A program made the translations under genes and the position numbers. From positions 1 to 5,846 of the forward strand of contig CAYHBO010000067.1 in NCBI GenBank assembly GCA_964354855.1: a stretch of DNA of 5,846 nt. The letters are read 5' to 3'. Under the pieces are notes generated by a model. That model saw only the letters and a list, made by a program, of their open reading frames with translations. It had not been told where the DNA came from and did not search any database. The first letter of the stretch is position 1. Every line of letters begins with the position of its first letter. Of the stretch, positions 1 through 5,817 are shown piece by piece. This DNA comes from CAYHBO01 sp964354855 (GTDB taxonomy: Bacteria > Babelota > Babeliae > Babelales > RVW-14).

Positions 1-1
1 A

Positions 2-949
2 TTAAATACAAAGAAAAAAGTCTATTTCGTTCGAACAGGCCTTACAAAAAAACAGGCTTTAGTGTTACGCGATCTGATTACGGCTCAATACCCTACTTTA
101 TCCTACACATTGATCGCCATTAATGATGCCAATGATTTTTCAAGTCCTTGGCATGAGAAAAATATCCGTAATGTATCTCTTAATATCACATCTGTATTAT
201 CAACTCAATGCGATAATACAGTAAAAAATAAACGATTAGATCAATCAAAAAAACCTTCTATCGGTATTCTTGTTCGAGGTGAATCTTTTAGAATTGGAGA
301 ACAAAATAGTCGCCTTTCTGGCGGACCGTTATCTGAAAAGTTACAAAACCAAGCTGCAATTTCTCTTTATGAACAGATTATATTTCCATTGCAAAACATG
401 GGATATGAAACACACCTCATTCTCGATACATTTCCTCGAGATCATTATAAATCGATGCTATCAGCGTTGTATCCTGATGGAAAACTTTTTTTGCGCGCTT
501 GCAATGAAAAGCAAGTTGTTAATCTTTGTAATGCTGTTAAAAATTCGACAGAAAGCTATCCAGAAATTAATTATTGGCTTATCGTTCGCTTTGACATGTG
601 TTTTCATTACGCATTTCAATCTATTTTAAAATCAATCGTAACTGAAAAAAATCGAATACTTTTACCTTGGCGAATGCCAGCAGGTCTATTCAAAGAATCT
701 TTTGCTGCAGTATGTGATACCTTTTATTGGCTCCCAAAAAATCAAACGAATCATTTTTTAGAGGGATTTAACATCGTCGTTCATAACGACGATGTTCATA
801 AACTTTTAGATAGCCTTATCCCCTTAGTGGGAGAAGCGGGTGTTGGACTTGTACTTGAAAATGAAATTTATCATTCAAATCCTGCAAAATTACGAAATCC
901 ATACTATTCTTTTGTACAACGCACAGATTCTCATTTAGTGACTTCATAA
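2..949 (+). CDS. Hypothetical protein, 5'-truncated by the window edge; unknown family
   Basis: The frame is open from base 2 to a TAA at 947-949, giving at least 315 residues. The first candidate start inside the window is a GTG at 62, but it has no convincing ribosome binding site and the 20 codons before it read naturally (KKKVYFVRTGLTKKQ), so the true start is probably left of the window. I do not recognise the family with certainty. From base 2, a short alpha/beta-like region (residues 1-60) and a polar linker lead to a second domain opening with a beta strand and ILVRGESFR (about 89-97). A helix with an NQAAISLYEQ core follows, then a strand ending in RFD (196-198) and AVCDTFYWLP (236-245). 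The strand-motif-helix layout and the R-x-D after a hydrophobic strand loosely recall glycosyltransferase-like proteins; this is a weak impression. No signal peptide or membrane segment is visible in the part shown. It converges on the MutS-like gene with a 46-base gap. Confidence 0.8.
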   Translation, partial: LNTKKKVYFVRTGLTKKQALVLRDLITAQYPTLSYTLIAINDANDFSSPWHEKNIRNVSLNITSVLSTQCDNTVKNKRLDQSKKPSIGILVRGESFRIGEQNSRLSGGPLSEKLQNQAAISLYEQIIFPLQNMGYETHLILDTFPRDHYKSMLSALYPDGKLFLRACNEKQVVNLCNAVKNSTESYPEINYWLIVRFDMCFHYAFQSILKSIVTEKNRILLPWRMPAGLFKESFAAVCDTFYWLPKNQTNHFLEGFNIVVHNDDVHKLLDSLIPLVGEAGVGLVLENEIYHSNPAKLRNPYYSFVQRTDSHLVTS

Positions 950-965
950 GCCTTGAACAACAAGA

Positions 966-979
966 ATAGTCAACACTAT
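966..979 (-). terminator. Weak hairpin between convergent genes, possible terminator
   Basis: ATAGT and ACTAT form a perfect 5-bp stem around a CAAC loop in the 46-base gap between the stop at 949 and the stop at 996. Read on the minus strand it is followed by the T-rich TTCTTGTTGTT, so it could help end the kinase/MutS-like transcript. The stem is short, has little GC and lacks a clean T tract, so this is a candidate only. Confidence 0.22.
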
Positions 980-995
980 CTATATTCGCGAGCGT

Positions 996-3020
996 TTAAA
1001 AGCTCATACTTCGCAGCATGGTCGTTGCCTGATCAAGAATATGAGTACTTACACCCTCATTACGTAAAATGTCGATCGCAACATGCTGATGAGAAATCCC
1101 AGGCTCAAGCTTAAATGGATATTCAATTATCCCATTTTCATGAACGTTCACGGAAACTTTATAATTCATAACACGATCATTTCTTTCTGAAAGTCTCGTT
1201 AACAACTCAAAGTGGGTTGCGACAAGATTAAGACTATTTTTTTTCTTAGCGAGATCATCAACAATACTAAACGCTGCCACCGAACCTTCTCGTGGTGATG
1301 TTCCATTAAAGACTTCATCAAAAAGCGCAAAGCTAAATTTTCCAGTCCTCAAACTATCAATGCGCTTCATAAGTTCAACCACACGTAATACTTCAGCTTT
1401 GTACAATGAATTCCCTGCACCAATGTCATCGGTAATGTTTAAGTAAGTTGCAATTGAAGTAAATGGTGTCAGCGTAAACTGCTCCGCAGGCACCACCCCA
1501 AACGTCTGTGCTAACAAAATATTTAGTGCTAATGCTTTAAGAATAGTTGATTTTCCACCAGCATTCGGCCCCGTAATTACCAAATTCAACGCCTGATCAT
1601 TAATCCCCAACTGTACTGAATTTGGAATCACAACATTTTCATTCACCATTGGATGCCAAAAATTTTTCACATTAATGAACGGCGTCTCAGCTAATGCATA
1701 ATCAGCAAAGCACCAATGAACACGCTTAGAAGAGAACTCTTGATAGAGTTTTGCAAATGAAACATAGACATCGAGCCCCGCTATAGCATCAACCGCTAAA
1801 ACAAGCTCTTCTTTAACTTCATGCATTAAGAAAAATGACCGTAAAACAACGCCTTTGTGACCAATAAAAGATGGCTTTTTACGAAGCGTTTCTGCATCCA
1901 TAAGCTTCATAAACTCAATAATCTTTTTATCTTTAGATGCAAACAAATCAAACAATGGTTTAAATTCTGCAACATGACTGAGTTCAGGATGTTTTAATAA
2001 GATTTTATTAATCTCACGCAATGCATTCATGGTTTGTGAAACTTGATGCATAAGCTCATGCACAAAGCAATCAAGCATATACATACCTTGAGTCATATCC
2101 ACCATGCGCTTAATGCCAAACCCACACATCACCGCACTTGCTAATGCAAACGTAACCTGTAGCGATCGATTGGTTGGCCACAACTGCTCCATTTTCTTCC
2201 AGAAGAACGAAATACCTAGCCCTCCAGCTCCCTGATGTTCTTTTTTAACTGTATTGAATTTACTTTCATCAATCATGCCACAAGCCCGTAAAGCCCCGTA
2301 CACCGCTAATGATCCTGTGGCAAATGTAGCAATGGACAGATTCGTTATATTACCCATATGCATCGTATAACCCATAAAAAACAGGAGCGATTTTTTTTCA
2401 TTCAAAGATTTTATGGGCAATAATCCACCCTCTAAATCGCGCTTGATGTCATCATGTGCCCAAAACGAAAGAAAAATATTTTCAGTCTTCTGCACGGTCA
2501 TCAGTTGTTGATTAAGTTGTTCCATAGCATCTGGACTGCGACTTAATATCTTTATGGTATTTTGTCGATGTACAAGTAACTCATGATTATCTGTTGGCTG
2601 GGCAAACATCCAGCACAGTTTCACTTTCCCATACTCCGTAAGCGTTCGATCAATCATTGATGTAAAAAATGGTGCTCCTGGTTTTTTACCCGCAAATAAT
2701 TCTAAATCAAGCCACGTTGATTCATCATTTAATGGCACCGATATTTTTTGTGTTTGTTTTTTTTCAACGTCTGCAAACAACGTATACGCATCTTTTCTTT
2801 TTTTATCAGGGGATGGGTTGAACCTTCGCGGCCGATATTTCATTAAAAATTCAACAAAAGAATAACAACTCCAATGATCATCAACAATAGGAAAAGAACG
2901 CATGTTAATGTCTTCAACTTTTTTCAGCAATGTTTTTGTGGCTTCAGGTGCTTGTTCTGATTGTTGGGTAGCAAGAATAGTTGGGATGAGCGTAAGCAAT
3001 AAGAAGAGAATTTTAATCAT
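996..3020 (-). CDS. Membrane-targeted or exported MutS-family ATPase (not a standard MutS1 or MutS2)
   Basis: The 674-residue protein ends in a clear MutS domain V ATPase. Walker A is GPNAGGKST (484-492), followed by the MutS-like segment IGAGNSLYKAEVLRV (533-547). Walker B is FALFDEV (564-570), continuing into GTSPREG (573-579), equivalent to the MutS DE-x-GRGT signature. An ATHFE motif (601-605) and a C-terminal PGISHQHVA segment (640-648) complete the fold. Residues about 140-460 are mostly helical and match the MutS core/clamp region in position. I see no N-terminal mismatch-recognition domain with the Phe-x-Glu motif and no C-terminal Smr nuclease, so it is neither typical MutS1 nor MutS2. 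Residues 1-17 (MIKILFLLLTLIPTILA) look like a Sec signal peptide or anchor, and hydrophobic stretches lie at about 225-248 and 288-307. The start is set by GGAG seven bases upstream. It follows the kinase-like gene by 57 bases, probably in one operon. Family assignment is firm; location and function are inferred. Confidence 0.9.
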   Translation of the reverse strand: MIKILFLLLTLIPTILATQQSEQAPEATKTLLKKVEDINMRSFPIVDDHWSCYSFVEFLMKYRPRRFNPSPDKKRKDAYTLFADVEKKQTQKISVPLNDESTWLDLELFAGKKPGAPFFTSMIDRTLTEYGKVKLCWMFAQPTDNHELLVHRQNTIKILSRSPDAMEQLNQQLMTVQKTENIFLSFWAHDDIKRDLEGGLLPIKSLNEKKSLLFFMGYTMHMGNITNLSIATFATGSLAVYGALRACGMIDESKFNTVKKEHQGAGGLGISFFWKKMEQLWPTNRSLQVTFALASAVMCGFGIKRMVDMTQGMYMLDCFVHELMHQVSQTMNALREINKILLKHPELSHVAEFKPLFDLFASKDKKIIEFMKLMDAETLRKKPSFIGHKGVVLRSFFLMHEVKEELVLAVDAIAGLDVYVSFAKLYQEFSSKRVHWCFADYALAETPFINVKNFWHPMVNENVVIPNSVQLGINDQALNLVITGPNAGGKSTILKALALNILLAQTFGVVPAEQFTLTPFTSIATYLNITDDIGAGNSLYKAEVLRVVELMKRIDSLRTGKFSFALFDEVFNGTSPREGSVAAFSIVDDLAKKKNSLNLVATHFELLTRLSERNDRVMNYKVSVNVHENGIIEYPFKLEPGISHQHVAIDILRNEGVSTHILDQATTMLRSMSF

Positions 3021-3027
3021 GAAGGGG

Positions 3028-3031
3028 CTCC
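3028..3031 (-). promoter_or_regulatory. Ribosome binding site fixing the MutS-like start
   Basis: On the minus strand GGAG lies seven bases before the ATG at 3020-3018. This well-placed site matters because it keeps the hydrophobic signal-like N-terminus inside the protein; a start further in would lose it. Confidence 0.7.
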
Positions 3032-3077
3032 GGAAACAATAGATTTATATATGAAACCGGCAGTATAGCAGAAAAAA

Positions 3078-3602
3078 TCACTCAATAAAAACGGCAATCT
3101 TATCAACGATTTTTTTAAGCTTCCTATTGGATTTAACAATAAAAACAGGCCTGTTAGTATTCCTCTGAAAAGTTGAAATAAGCTCACGAATAATGGGACG
3201 ATAAACCCGATTGTAACGCCAGGCATAACAAATAAGCCCCCAGGTCATAATTGATTGACTATCTTTTTTGTTGTAAAAACGATTTTTAAGCCAACGCCAA
3301 ACAATCCGCCACAAACACTTAAGCGTAGGCATATCTAGAAAAATAACCATATCTGCAACGGCTATACGCTCAACAATGGTATTCATCTGATTACCATCAA
3401 TGATCCAGGAAGACTGCTCAATCAACATTTGATGAGTCTTTTTAAAAAGCTCTGCTTCAGATTCAACCCAACCTGGTTTCCAATAATAATAATCCAGATG
3501 GTATACCGGCAAGAAGAACCGTTGCCCTAAAACTCTAGCCAACGTAGTTTTACCCGCGCCAGCACAACCTATAATAACTATTTTCTGAACTTTTAATGAC
3601 AT
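3078..3602 (-). CDS. Small P-loop NTPase, FlaR / topology-modulation (adenylate-kinase-like) family
   Basis: The 174-residue protein opens with a beta strand and a Walker A P-loop, GCAGAGKTT (12-20). It continues with LPVYHLDYYYWKPGW (31-45), the HLD-x3-W-x-PGW pattern I associate with FlaR-like 'topology modulation' proteins, a branch of the adenylate-kinase-like P-loop kinases. WIIDGN (66-71) and ADMVIFLDMP (83-92) fit the later conserved strands, with LDMP a plausible Walker B position. A basic, Trp-rich stretch (93-110) corresponds to the lid/arginine region. The length is normal for the family and no part is missing. Members are mostly uncharacterised; a nucleotide or small-molecule kinase activity is inferred, with the substrate unknown. 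No signal peptide is seen, so it is cytoplasmic. The ATG at 3602 sits just before the P-loop strand, though its ribosome binding site is weak (AGG only two bases upstream). It is the first gene of a probable operon with the MutS-like gene. Confidence 0.85.
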   Translation of the reverse strand: MSLKVQKIVIIGCAGAGKTTLARVLGQRFFLPVYHLDYYYWKPGWVESEAELFKKTHQMLIEQSSWIIDGNQMNTIVERIAVADMVIFLDMPTLKCLWRIVWRWLKNRFYNKKDSQSIMTWGLICYAWRYNRVYRPIIRELISTFQRNTNRPVFIVKSNRKLKKIVDKIAVFIE

Positions 3603-3620
3603 AACCTGTTCTTAGATAAA

Positions 3621-3634
3621 AATTGATAACAATT
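3621..3634. promoter_or_regulatory. Small inverted repeat at the predicted start of the kinase operon transcript
   Basis: AATTG and CAATT flank ATAA in a perfect 5-bp inverted repeat. It sits at or just after the predicted transcription start of the minus-strand operon, where an operator or a short leader hairpin could act. The sequence is short and AT-rich, so chance is quite possible. Confidence 0.25.
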
Positions 3635-3639
3635 CACTC

Positions 3640-3668
3640 ATTCTATCCCCATAAAGAAAAATTTTAAA
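3640..3668 (-). promoter_or_regulatory. Candidate sigma-70 promoter for the kinase/MutS-like operon
   Basis: Read on the minus strand, TTTAAA (3668-3663) and TAGAAT (3645-3640) are separated by exactly 17 bases, matching consensus at 4/6 and 5/6 positions. Transcription would begin near 3633, about 30 bases before the start codon. In AT-rich DNA such matches arise by chance, so confidence is moderate. Confidence 0.4.
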
Positions 3669-3686
3669 GTATTAATCGGACCATCT

Positions 3687-3715
3687 TTGATTTTTCCAAG
3701 GGCTATTCTTATAAT
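3687..3715 (+). promoter_or_regulatory. Sigma-70 promoter of the methyltransferase gene
   Basis: TTGATT (3687-3692) and a perfect TATAAT (3710-3715) are separated by 17 bases, the ideal spacing. Transcription would start near 3722, leaving a leader of about 38 bases before the ATG at 3760. The match is the best promoter-like sequence in the window. Confidence 0.65.
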
Positions 3716-3759
3716 AATCAAAAAAAAGGGAACATTTTACCATAAAAAGGAGTTGCTGG

Positions 3760-4530
3760 ATGAATGTACAAGTGGAGTCTGCCTATAAAGGAATTACTGT
3801 AGAACTTTATGACTTATGGTTTAATGAAAGAGGAATATCGAAAGACTTTATTTTTTATGAAAAAGCCATTCGTAAAAATGATGGGCTCGCACTAGAAATT
3901 GGTTCCGGCTCAGGACGATTACTTTTACCGTATATGCAACGAGGACTACGCGTTTATGGCGTTGAACCATCAAACGAAATGATGCTTAAATGCCTAGATA
4001 AAGCATCTCAACTAAAACTTGATCCAACCATTTATCCACAATACATGCAAGAACTTAACATCCCATTGCTCTTTAGTACCATTTACATTCCCCTTTATGC
4101 TTTTCAATTATTAATCACTGAAGCTGATATCATGGGAGCCCTGCAACGCTTTTATCTTCATCTTAAACCTGATGGAGAATTATTAATTTCACTCTTTGTG
4201 CCAAGTATCACCCCGGTTAGCCAAGGTGTATGGCGTGTTGTACGTACCGTTGAGCGACCGAATGACCAAGCAATTGTGATCCTTTCTGAGTCATCATACA
4301 GTAACCGATTTGAACAAATTCACACAAAACTGATTCGTTATGAAATATGTATAGAAGAACGATGCGTTGAAACCTACATTAAATCAACACGATCTCGTTG
4401 GTATCATCCACGAACCTTACATGCAATGCTTGAAAAAGTAGGATTTGAAGATATTTCTTTTGGTGGTGATTATTCAGAAGCGCCAGCAAACGATGGCCAT
4501 GAATCTCTTGTTGTTTCGGCACGTAAATAA
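3760..4530 (+). CDS. Class I SAM-dependent methyltransferase
   Basis: The 256-residue protein has the Rossmann-like methyltransferase fold. Motif I is LALEIGSGSGRLLLP (43-57), with the E-x-G-x-G-x-G SAM loop intact. VYGVEPSNEMM (65-75) is the second strand, with E69 as the acidic residue expected to bind the SAM ribose. LKPDGELLISLF (135-146) is the conserved 'LkPgG' strand after the central helix. The C-terminal part (about 155-256) is beta-rich and ends with the HPRTLHAMLEKVGFE helix-strand pair usual in this group. N-terminal YDLW (17-20) fits the cap seen in many small-molecule methyltransferases. The substrate cannot be read from sequence. The start has AAGGAG seven bases upstream (3747-3752), which is strong. 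It is transcribed alone, divergent from the kinase operon and convergent with rplU. No signal peptide is present, so it is cytoplasmic. Confidence 0.9.
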   Translation: MNVQVESAYKGITVELYDLWFNERGISKDFIFYEKAIRKNDGLALEIGSGSGRLLLPYMQRGLRVYGVEPSNEMMLKCLDKASQLKLDPTIYPQYMQELNIPLLFSTIYIPLYAFQLLITEADIMGALQRFYLHLKPDGELLISLFVPSITPVSQGVWRVVRTVERPNDQAIVILSESSYSNRFEQIHTKLIRYEICIEERCVETYIKSTRSRWYHPRTLHAMLEKVGFEDISFGGDYSEAPANDGHESLVVSARK

Positions 4531-4560
4531 AAACGCCACCGAAACAACACAAAGTTTTTT
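4509..4560 (+). terminator. Hairpin overlapping the methyltransferase stop codon, with a T run
   Basis: TGTTGTTTCGG (4509-4519) and CCGAAACAACA (4539-4549) form a perfect 11-bp stem around a 19-base loop. The loop contains the TAA stop at 4528-4530, so the left arm is made of the last codons of the gene. Six T follow at 4555-4560, five bases after the stem. The long loop and the gap before the T run make it a non-canonical terminator. A second small hairpin (TTAGAA/TTCTAA, 4559-4573) lies next to it and may serve the convergent rplU transcript. Confidence 0.5.
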
Positions 4561-4596
4561 AGAAAAATTCTAAGATTTAAAAAGAAGAAAAGACAA

Positions 4597-4938
4597 TTAG
4601 ATACTTACGATACGAATGATCGTTTGTTGTTGTCTATGTCCTTGTTTAAGACGATATTTTTTACGTCTCTTAAACTTGAAAATAATAATTTTAGGATTTC
4701 TCATTTGCTTAATGATACTGGCTTGAATGGTAGCACCGGTAACATAAGGCTTACCAAACTCAAATTTCCCATCAGCTTCTTTGCGAAAAAGAACTTCAGA
4801 AAATGAAAGCTCAGTACCAGCTTCTCCAACAAGTTTTTCTACTGAGATAGTTTTCCCAGGAATTGCTTGATATTGTTTTCCACCGGTTTGGAAGATAGCA
4901 TACTGCTCAAAAATTGGCTTACTGACACGTGAATCCAT
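4597..4938 (-). CDS. rplU: 50S ribosomal protein L21
   Basis: The 113-residue product aligns along its whole length with bacterial L21. YAIFQTGGKQYQA (13-25) matches the usual N-terminal YAV-x-x-(S/T)GGKQ, and FKRRKKYRLKQGHRQQQT (89-106) matches the basic, GHRQ-containing signature near the C-terminus that contacts 23S rRNA. L21 is an assembly protein of the large subunit that lies close to L20. Compared with E. coli L21, the N-terminus has about 11 extra residues (MDSRVSKPIFE); no start codon exists at the usual position, so the ATG at 4938, preceded by GAAAGG about 11 bases upstream, is chosen. rpmA (L27), which normally follows rplU in an operon, is absent: the next gene downstream is the convergent methyltransferase. 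The gene is probably expressed alone from its own promoter. Confidence 0.97.
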   Translation of the reverse strand: MDSRVSKPIFEQYAIFQTGGKQYQAIPGKTISVEKLVGEAGTELSFSEVLFRKEADGKFEFGKPYVTGATIQASIIKQMRNPKIIIFKFKRRKKYRLKQGHRQQQTIIRIVSI

Positions 4939-4941
4939 GGA

Positions 4942-4980
4942 AACGATAACCTTTCTAAAATTTTAGCGTTGCAACGATAA
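4942..4980 (-). promoter_or_regulatory. Palindrome cluster in the rplU leader
   Basis: Two perfect palindromes abut: CTAAAATTTTAG (4955-4966) and CGTTGCAACG (4967-4976). The direct repeat AACGATAA flanks them at 4942-4949 and 4973-4980. The first palindrome touches the ribosome binding site GAAAGG (4955-4950 on the minus strand). The position suits translational autoregulation by L21 or a DNA-binding repressor, but I cannot match it to a described L21 leader. Confidence 0.35.
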
Positions 4981-5011
4981 AACTAAAAACAAATAAATCA
5001 AAAAATATAAG

Positions 5012-5026
5012 AGATTTAACAAATCT
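5012..5026 (-). other. Small hairpin in the rplU leader
   Basis: AGATTT and AAATCT form a perfect 6-bp stem with a three-base loop, in the first part of the predicted rplU leader transcript. It contains one GC pair per arm and is weak alone, but it adds to the structured character of the leader. Confidence 0.25.
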
Positions 5027-5046
5027 ACAAGATTTAAGACCTATGC

Positions 5047-5075
5047 ATTGTAATGAATTTTAAGGTTACTGTCTA
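5047..5075 (-). promoter_or_regulatory. Candidate sigma-70 promoter of rplU
   Basis: On the minus strand TAGACA (5075-5070) and TACAAT (5052-5047) each match consensus at five of six positions and are exactly 17 bases apart. Transcription would start near 5040, giving a leader of about 100 bases before the rplU ATG at 4938. It lies downstream of the secreted-protein gene, so rplU need not be co-transcribed with it. Confidence 0.5.
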
Positions 5076-5106
5076 CAAGGATATTTGGTTGTCATGTAGT
5101 ATTATT

Positions 5107-5625
5107 TTATCCCCGACTTGCCGTCTTATCACCGTTACTGGTCATCTTATCAACTGACTGAAGAATCGTCTCAATCGATAAAGTCTCTAATTTTAACAGA
5201 ATAATAAGATTGGCACTATGTTCTGGTGGAAGTAATCTATTAAGTTCATTAATGACTATTATTCCAGCAGGAGTCTTGAGGAAATTAGATATTTTTTGCA
5301 GTAAAATGTGAATATCTTGATCTGAAATCTGATGGTTTTGAGACGATTGGCTTATGGCATTCTTAATAGTTTGCAAATCAAATGATCTCGTACTGCTATG
5401 ATCATTAAATGCTGCAAACAGCTTAGTGAGTGTAGCTTTGTTATCTTTATAAAAATTCAGAGCCTCTCTTCTATATGATGCTCCAGCATTATTTAACGCT
5501 CTATAAATACTCACCCCAACCTCAGCAGGCGTCTTTCCCAATTCTACTGGAGTAGGAGATGCTACAGCAACTGATACTGCAAACCCACAAACAAATACTA
5601 AGCTCGATATCTTTATAATACTCAT
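5107..5625 (-). CDS. Small secreted protein of unknown family
   Basis: The 172-residue product starts with a clear Sec signal peptide: K5, a hydrophobic core at about 8-19 and an AVA|SP cleavage site after A22. Cys13 lies inside the core without a proper lipobox, so it is probably not a lipoprotein. The mature part, about 150 residues, appears largely helical. It has one region at about 33-75 (AEVGVSIYRALNNAG onward), a polar Ser/Gln/Asn-rich stretch at 76-104, a helix at 105-117 and a hydrophobic C-terminal helical part at 119-160 (GIIVINELNRLLPPE, then ANLIILLKLETLS), ending in a polar tail. No Cys is present after the signal peptide. I recognise no domain. The ATG at 5625 has AAGGG six bases upstream. 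It is on the same strand as rplU, 168 bases away, but rplU appears to have its own promoter. A soluble periplasmic or exported protein is inferred. Confidence 0.8.
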   Translation of the reverse strand: MSIIKISSLVFVCGFAVSVAVASPTPVELGKTPAEVGVSIYRALNNAGASYRREALNFYKDNKATLTKLFAAFNDHSSTRSFDLQTIKNAISQSSQNHQISDQDIHILLQKISNFLKTPAGIIVINELNRLLPPEHSANLIILLKLETLSIETILQSVDKMTSNGDKTASRG

Positions 5626-5667
5626 GCTATACCCTTATGCAATTTTCATGGTTAAACTTTGATTTTT

Positions 5668-5690
5668 CCCTAAAACCCACAACCCAACCC
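5668..5690 (-). promoter_or_regulatory. Putative G-quadruplex motif upstream of the secreted-protein gene
   Basis: On the minus strand four GGG runs are separated by loops of 2, 4 and 5 bases (plus-strand CCC at 5668-5670, 5676-5678, 5683-5685 and 5688-5690). This satisfies the usual G3+N1-7 four-run pattern. It lies 43-65 bases before the start codon on the coding strand, in the promoter or 5' UTR. I found no convincing promoter nearby; the best -35 is TTGACT at 5734-5729, with a poor -10. Confidence 0.45.
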
Positions 5691-5698
5691 ATTTAATC

Positions 5699-5713
5699 TT
5701 AGCCTCAGGTTAA
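5699..5713. repeat. Imperfect 15-bp inverted repeat
   Basis: TTAGCCT and AGGTTAA flank a single central base, with one non-matching pair. It sits just upstream of the G-run motif in the intergenic region of the secreted-protein gene and could be an operator half-site pair. No other copy was seen in the window. Confidence 0.2.
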
Positions 5714-5817
5714 AGAAGGATTTTTTAGAGTCAACTGCCCCCAGAAGAGTGGCAAAAAAGGCCTTGTTTTACGGCAAAATATGAGATTCGAAATAAAAAT
5801 AAAACCTAGCAGAAATT

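Noticed and set aside
62..64. GTG as the start of the first gene
   Set aside because: There is no convincing Shine-Dalgarno before it and the frame continues open, with protein-like sequence, to the left edge.
270..629. 119-codon reading frame on the plus strand
   Set aside because: It is an out-of-frame shadow of the better supported gene at 2-949 and has a composition unlike a real protein.
990..1005. Near-palindrome GAGCGTTTAAAAGCTC over the MutS-like stop codon
   Set aside because: It has an AT centre with no loop and one mismatch, is not followed by a T run in either direction, and overlaps coding sequence.
3017..3226. 69-codon hydrophobic reading frame on the minus strand whose stop overlaps the MutS-like ATG
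   Set aside because: It lies mostly inside the kinase-like gene in another frame, has no well-placed ribosome binding site, and the ATGA overlap is easily explained by chance.
3685..3697. 13-base sequence CTTTGATTTTTCC repeated at 5657-5669
   Set aside because: In AT-rich DNA of this length one such exact pair is expected by chance; the two sites lie in different contexts relative to the neighbouring genes.
4624..4806. 60-codon reading frame on the plus strand
   Set aside because: It is antisense to rplU, whose identity is certain, and has no promoter or ribosome binding site.
5735..5777. TGCC/GGCA arms and AAGGCCTT palindrome as a terminator or promoter element
   Set aside because: The stems are only four base pairs or lack a loop, the following bases do not form a proper T tract, and no gene ending here is visible.
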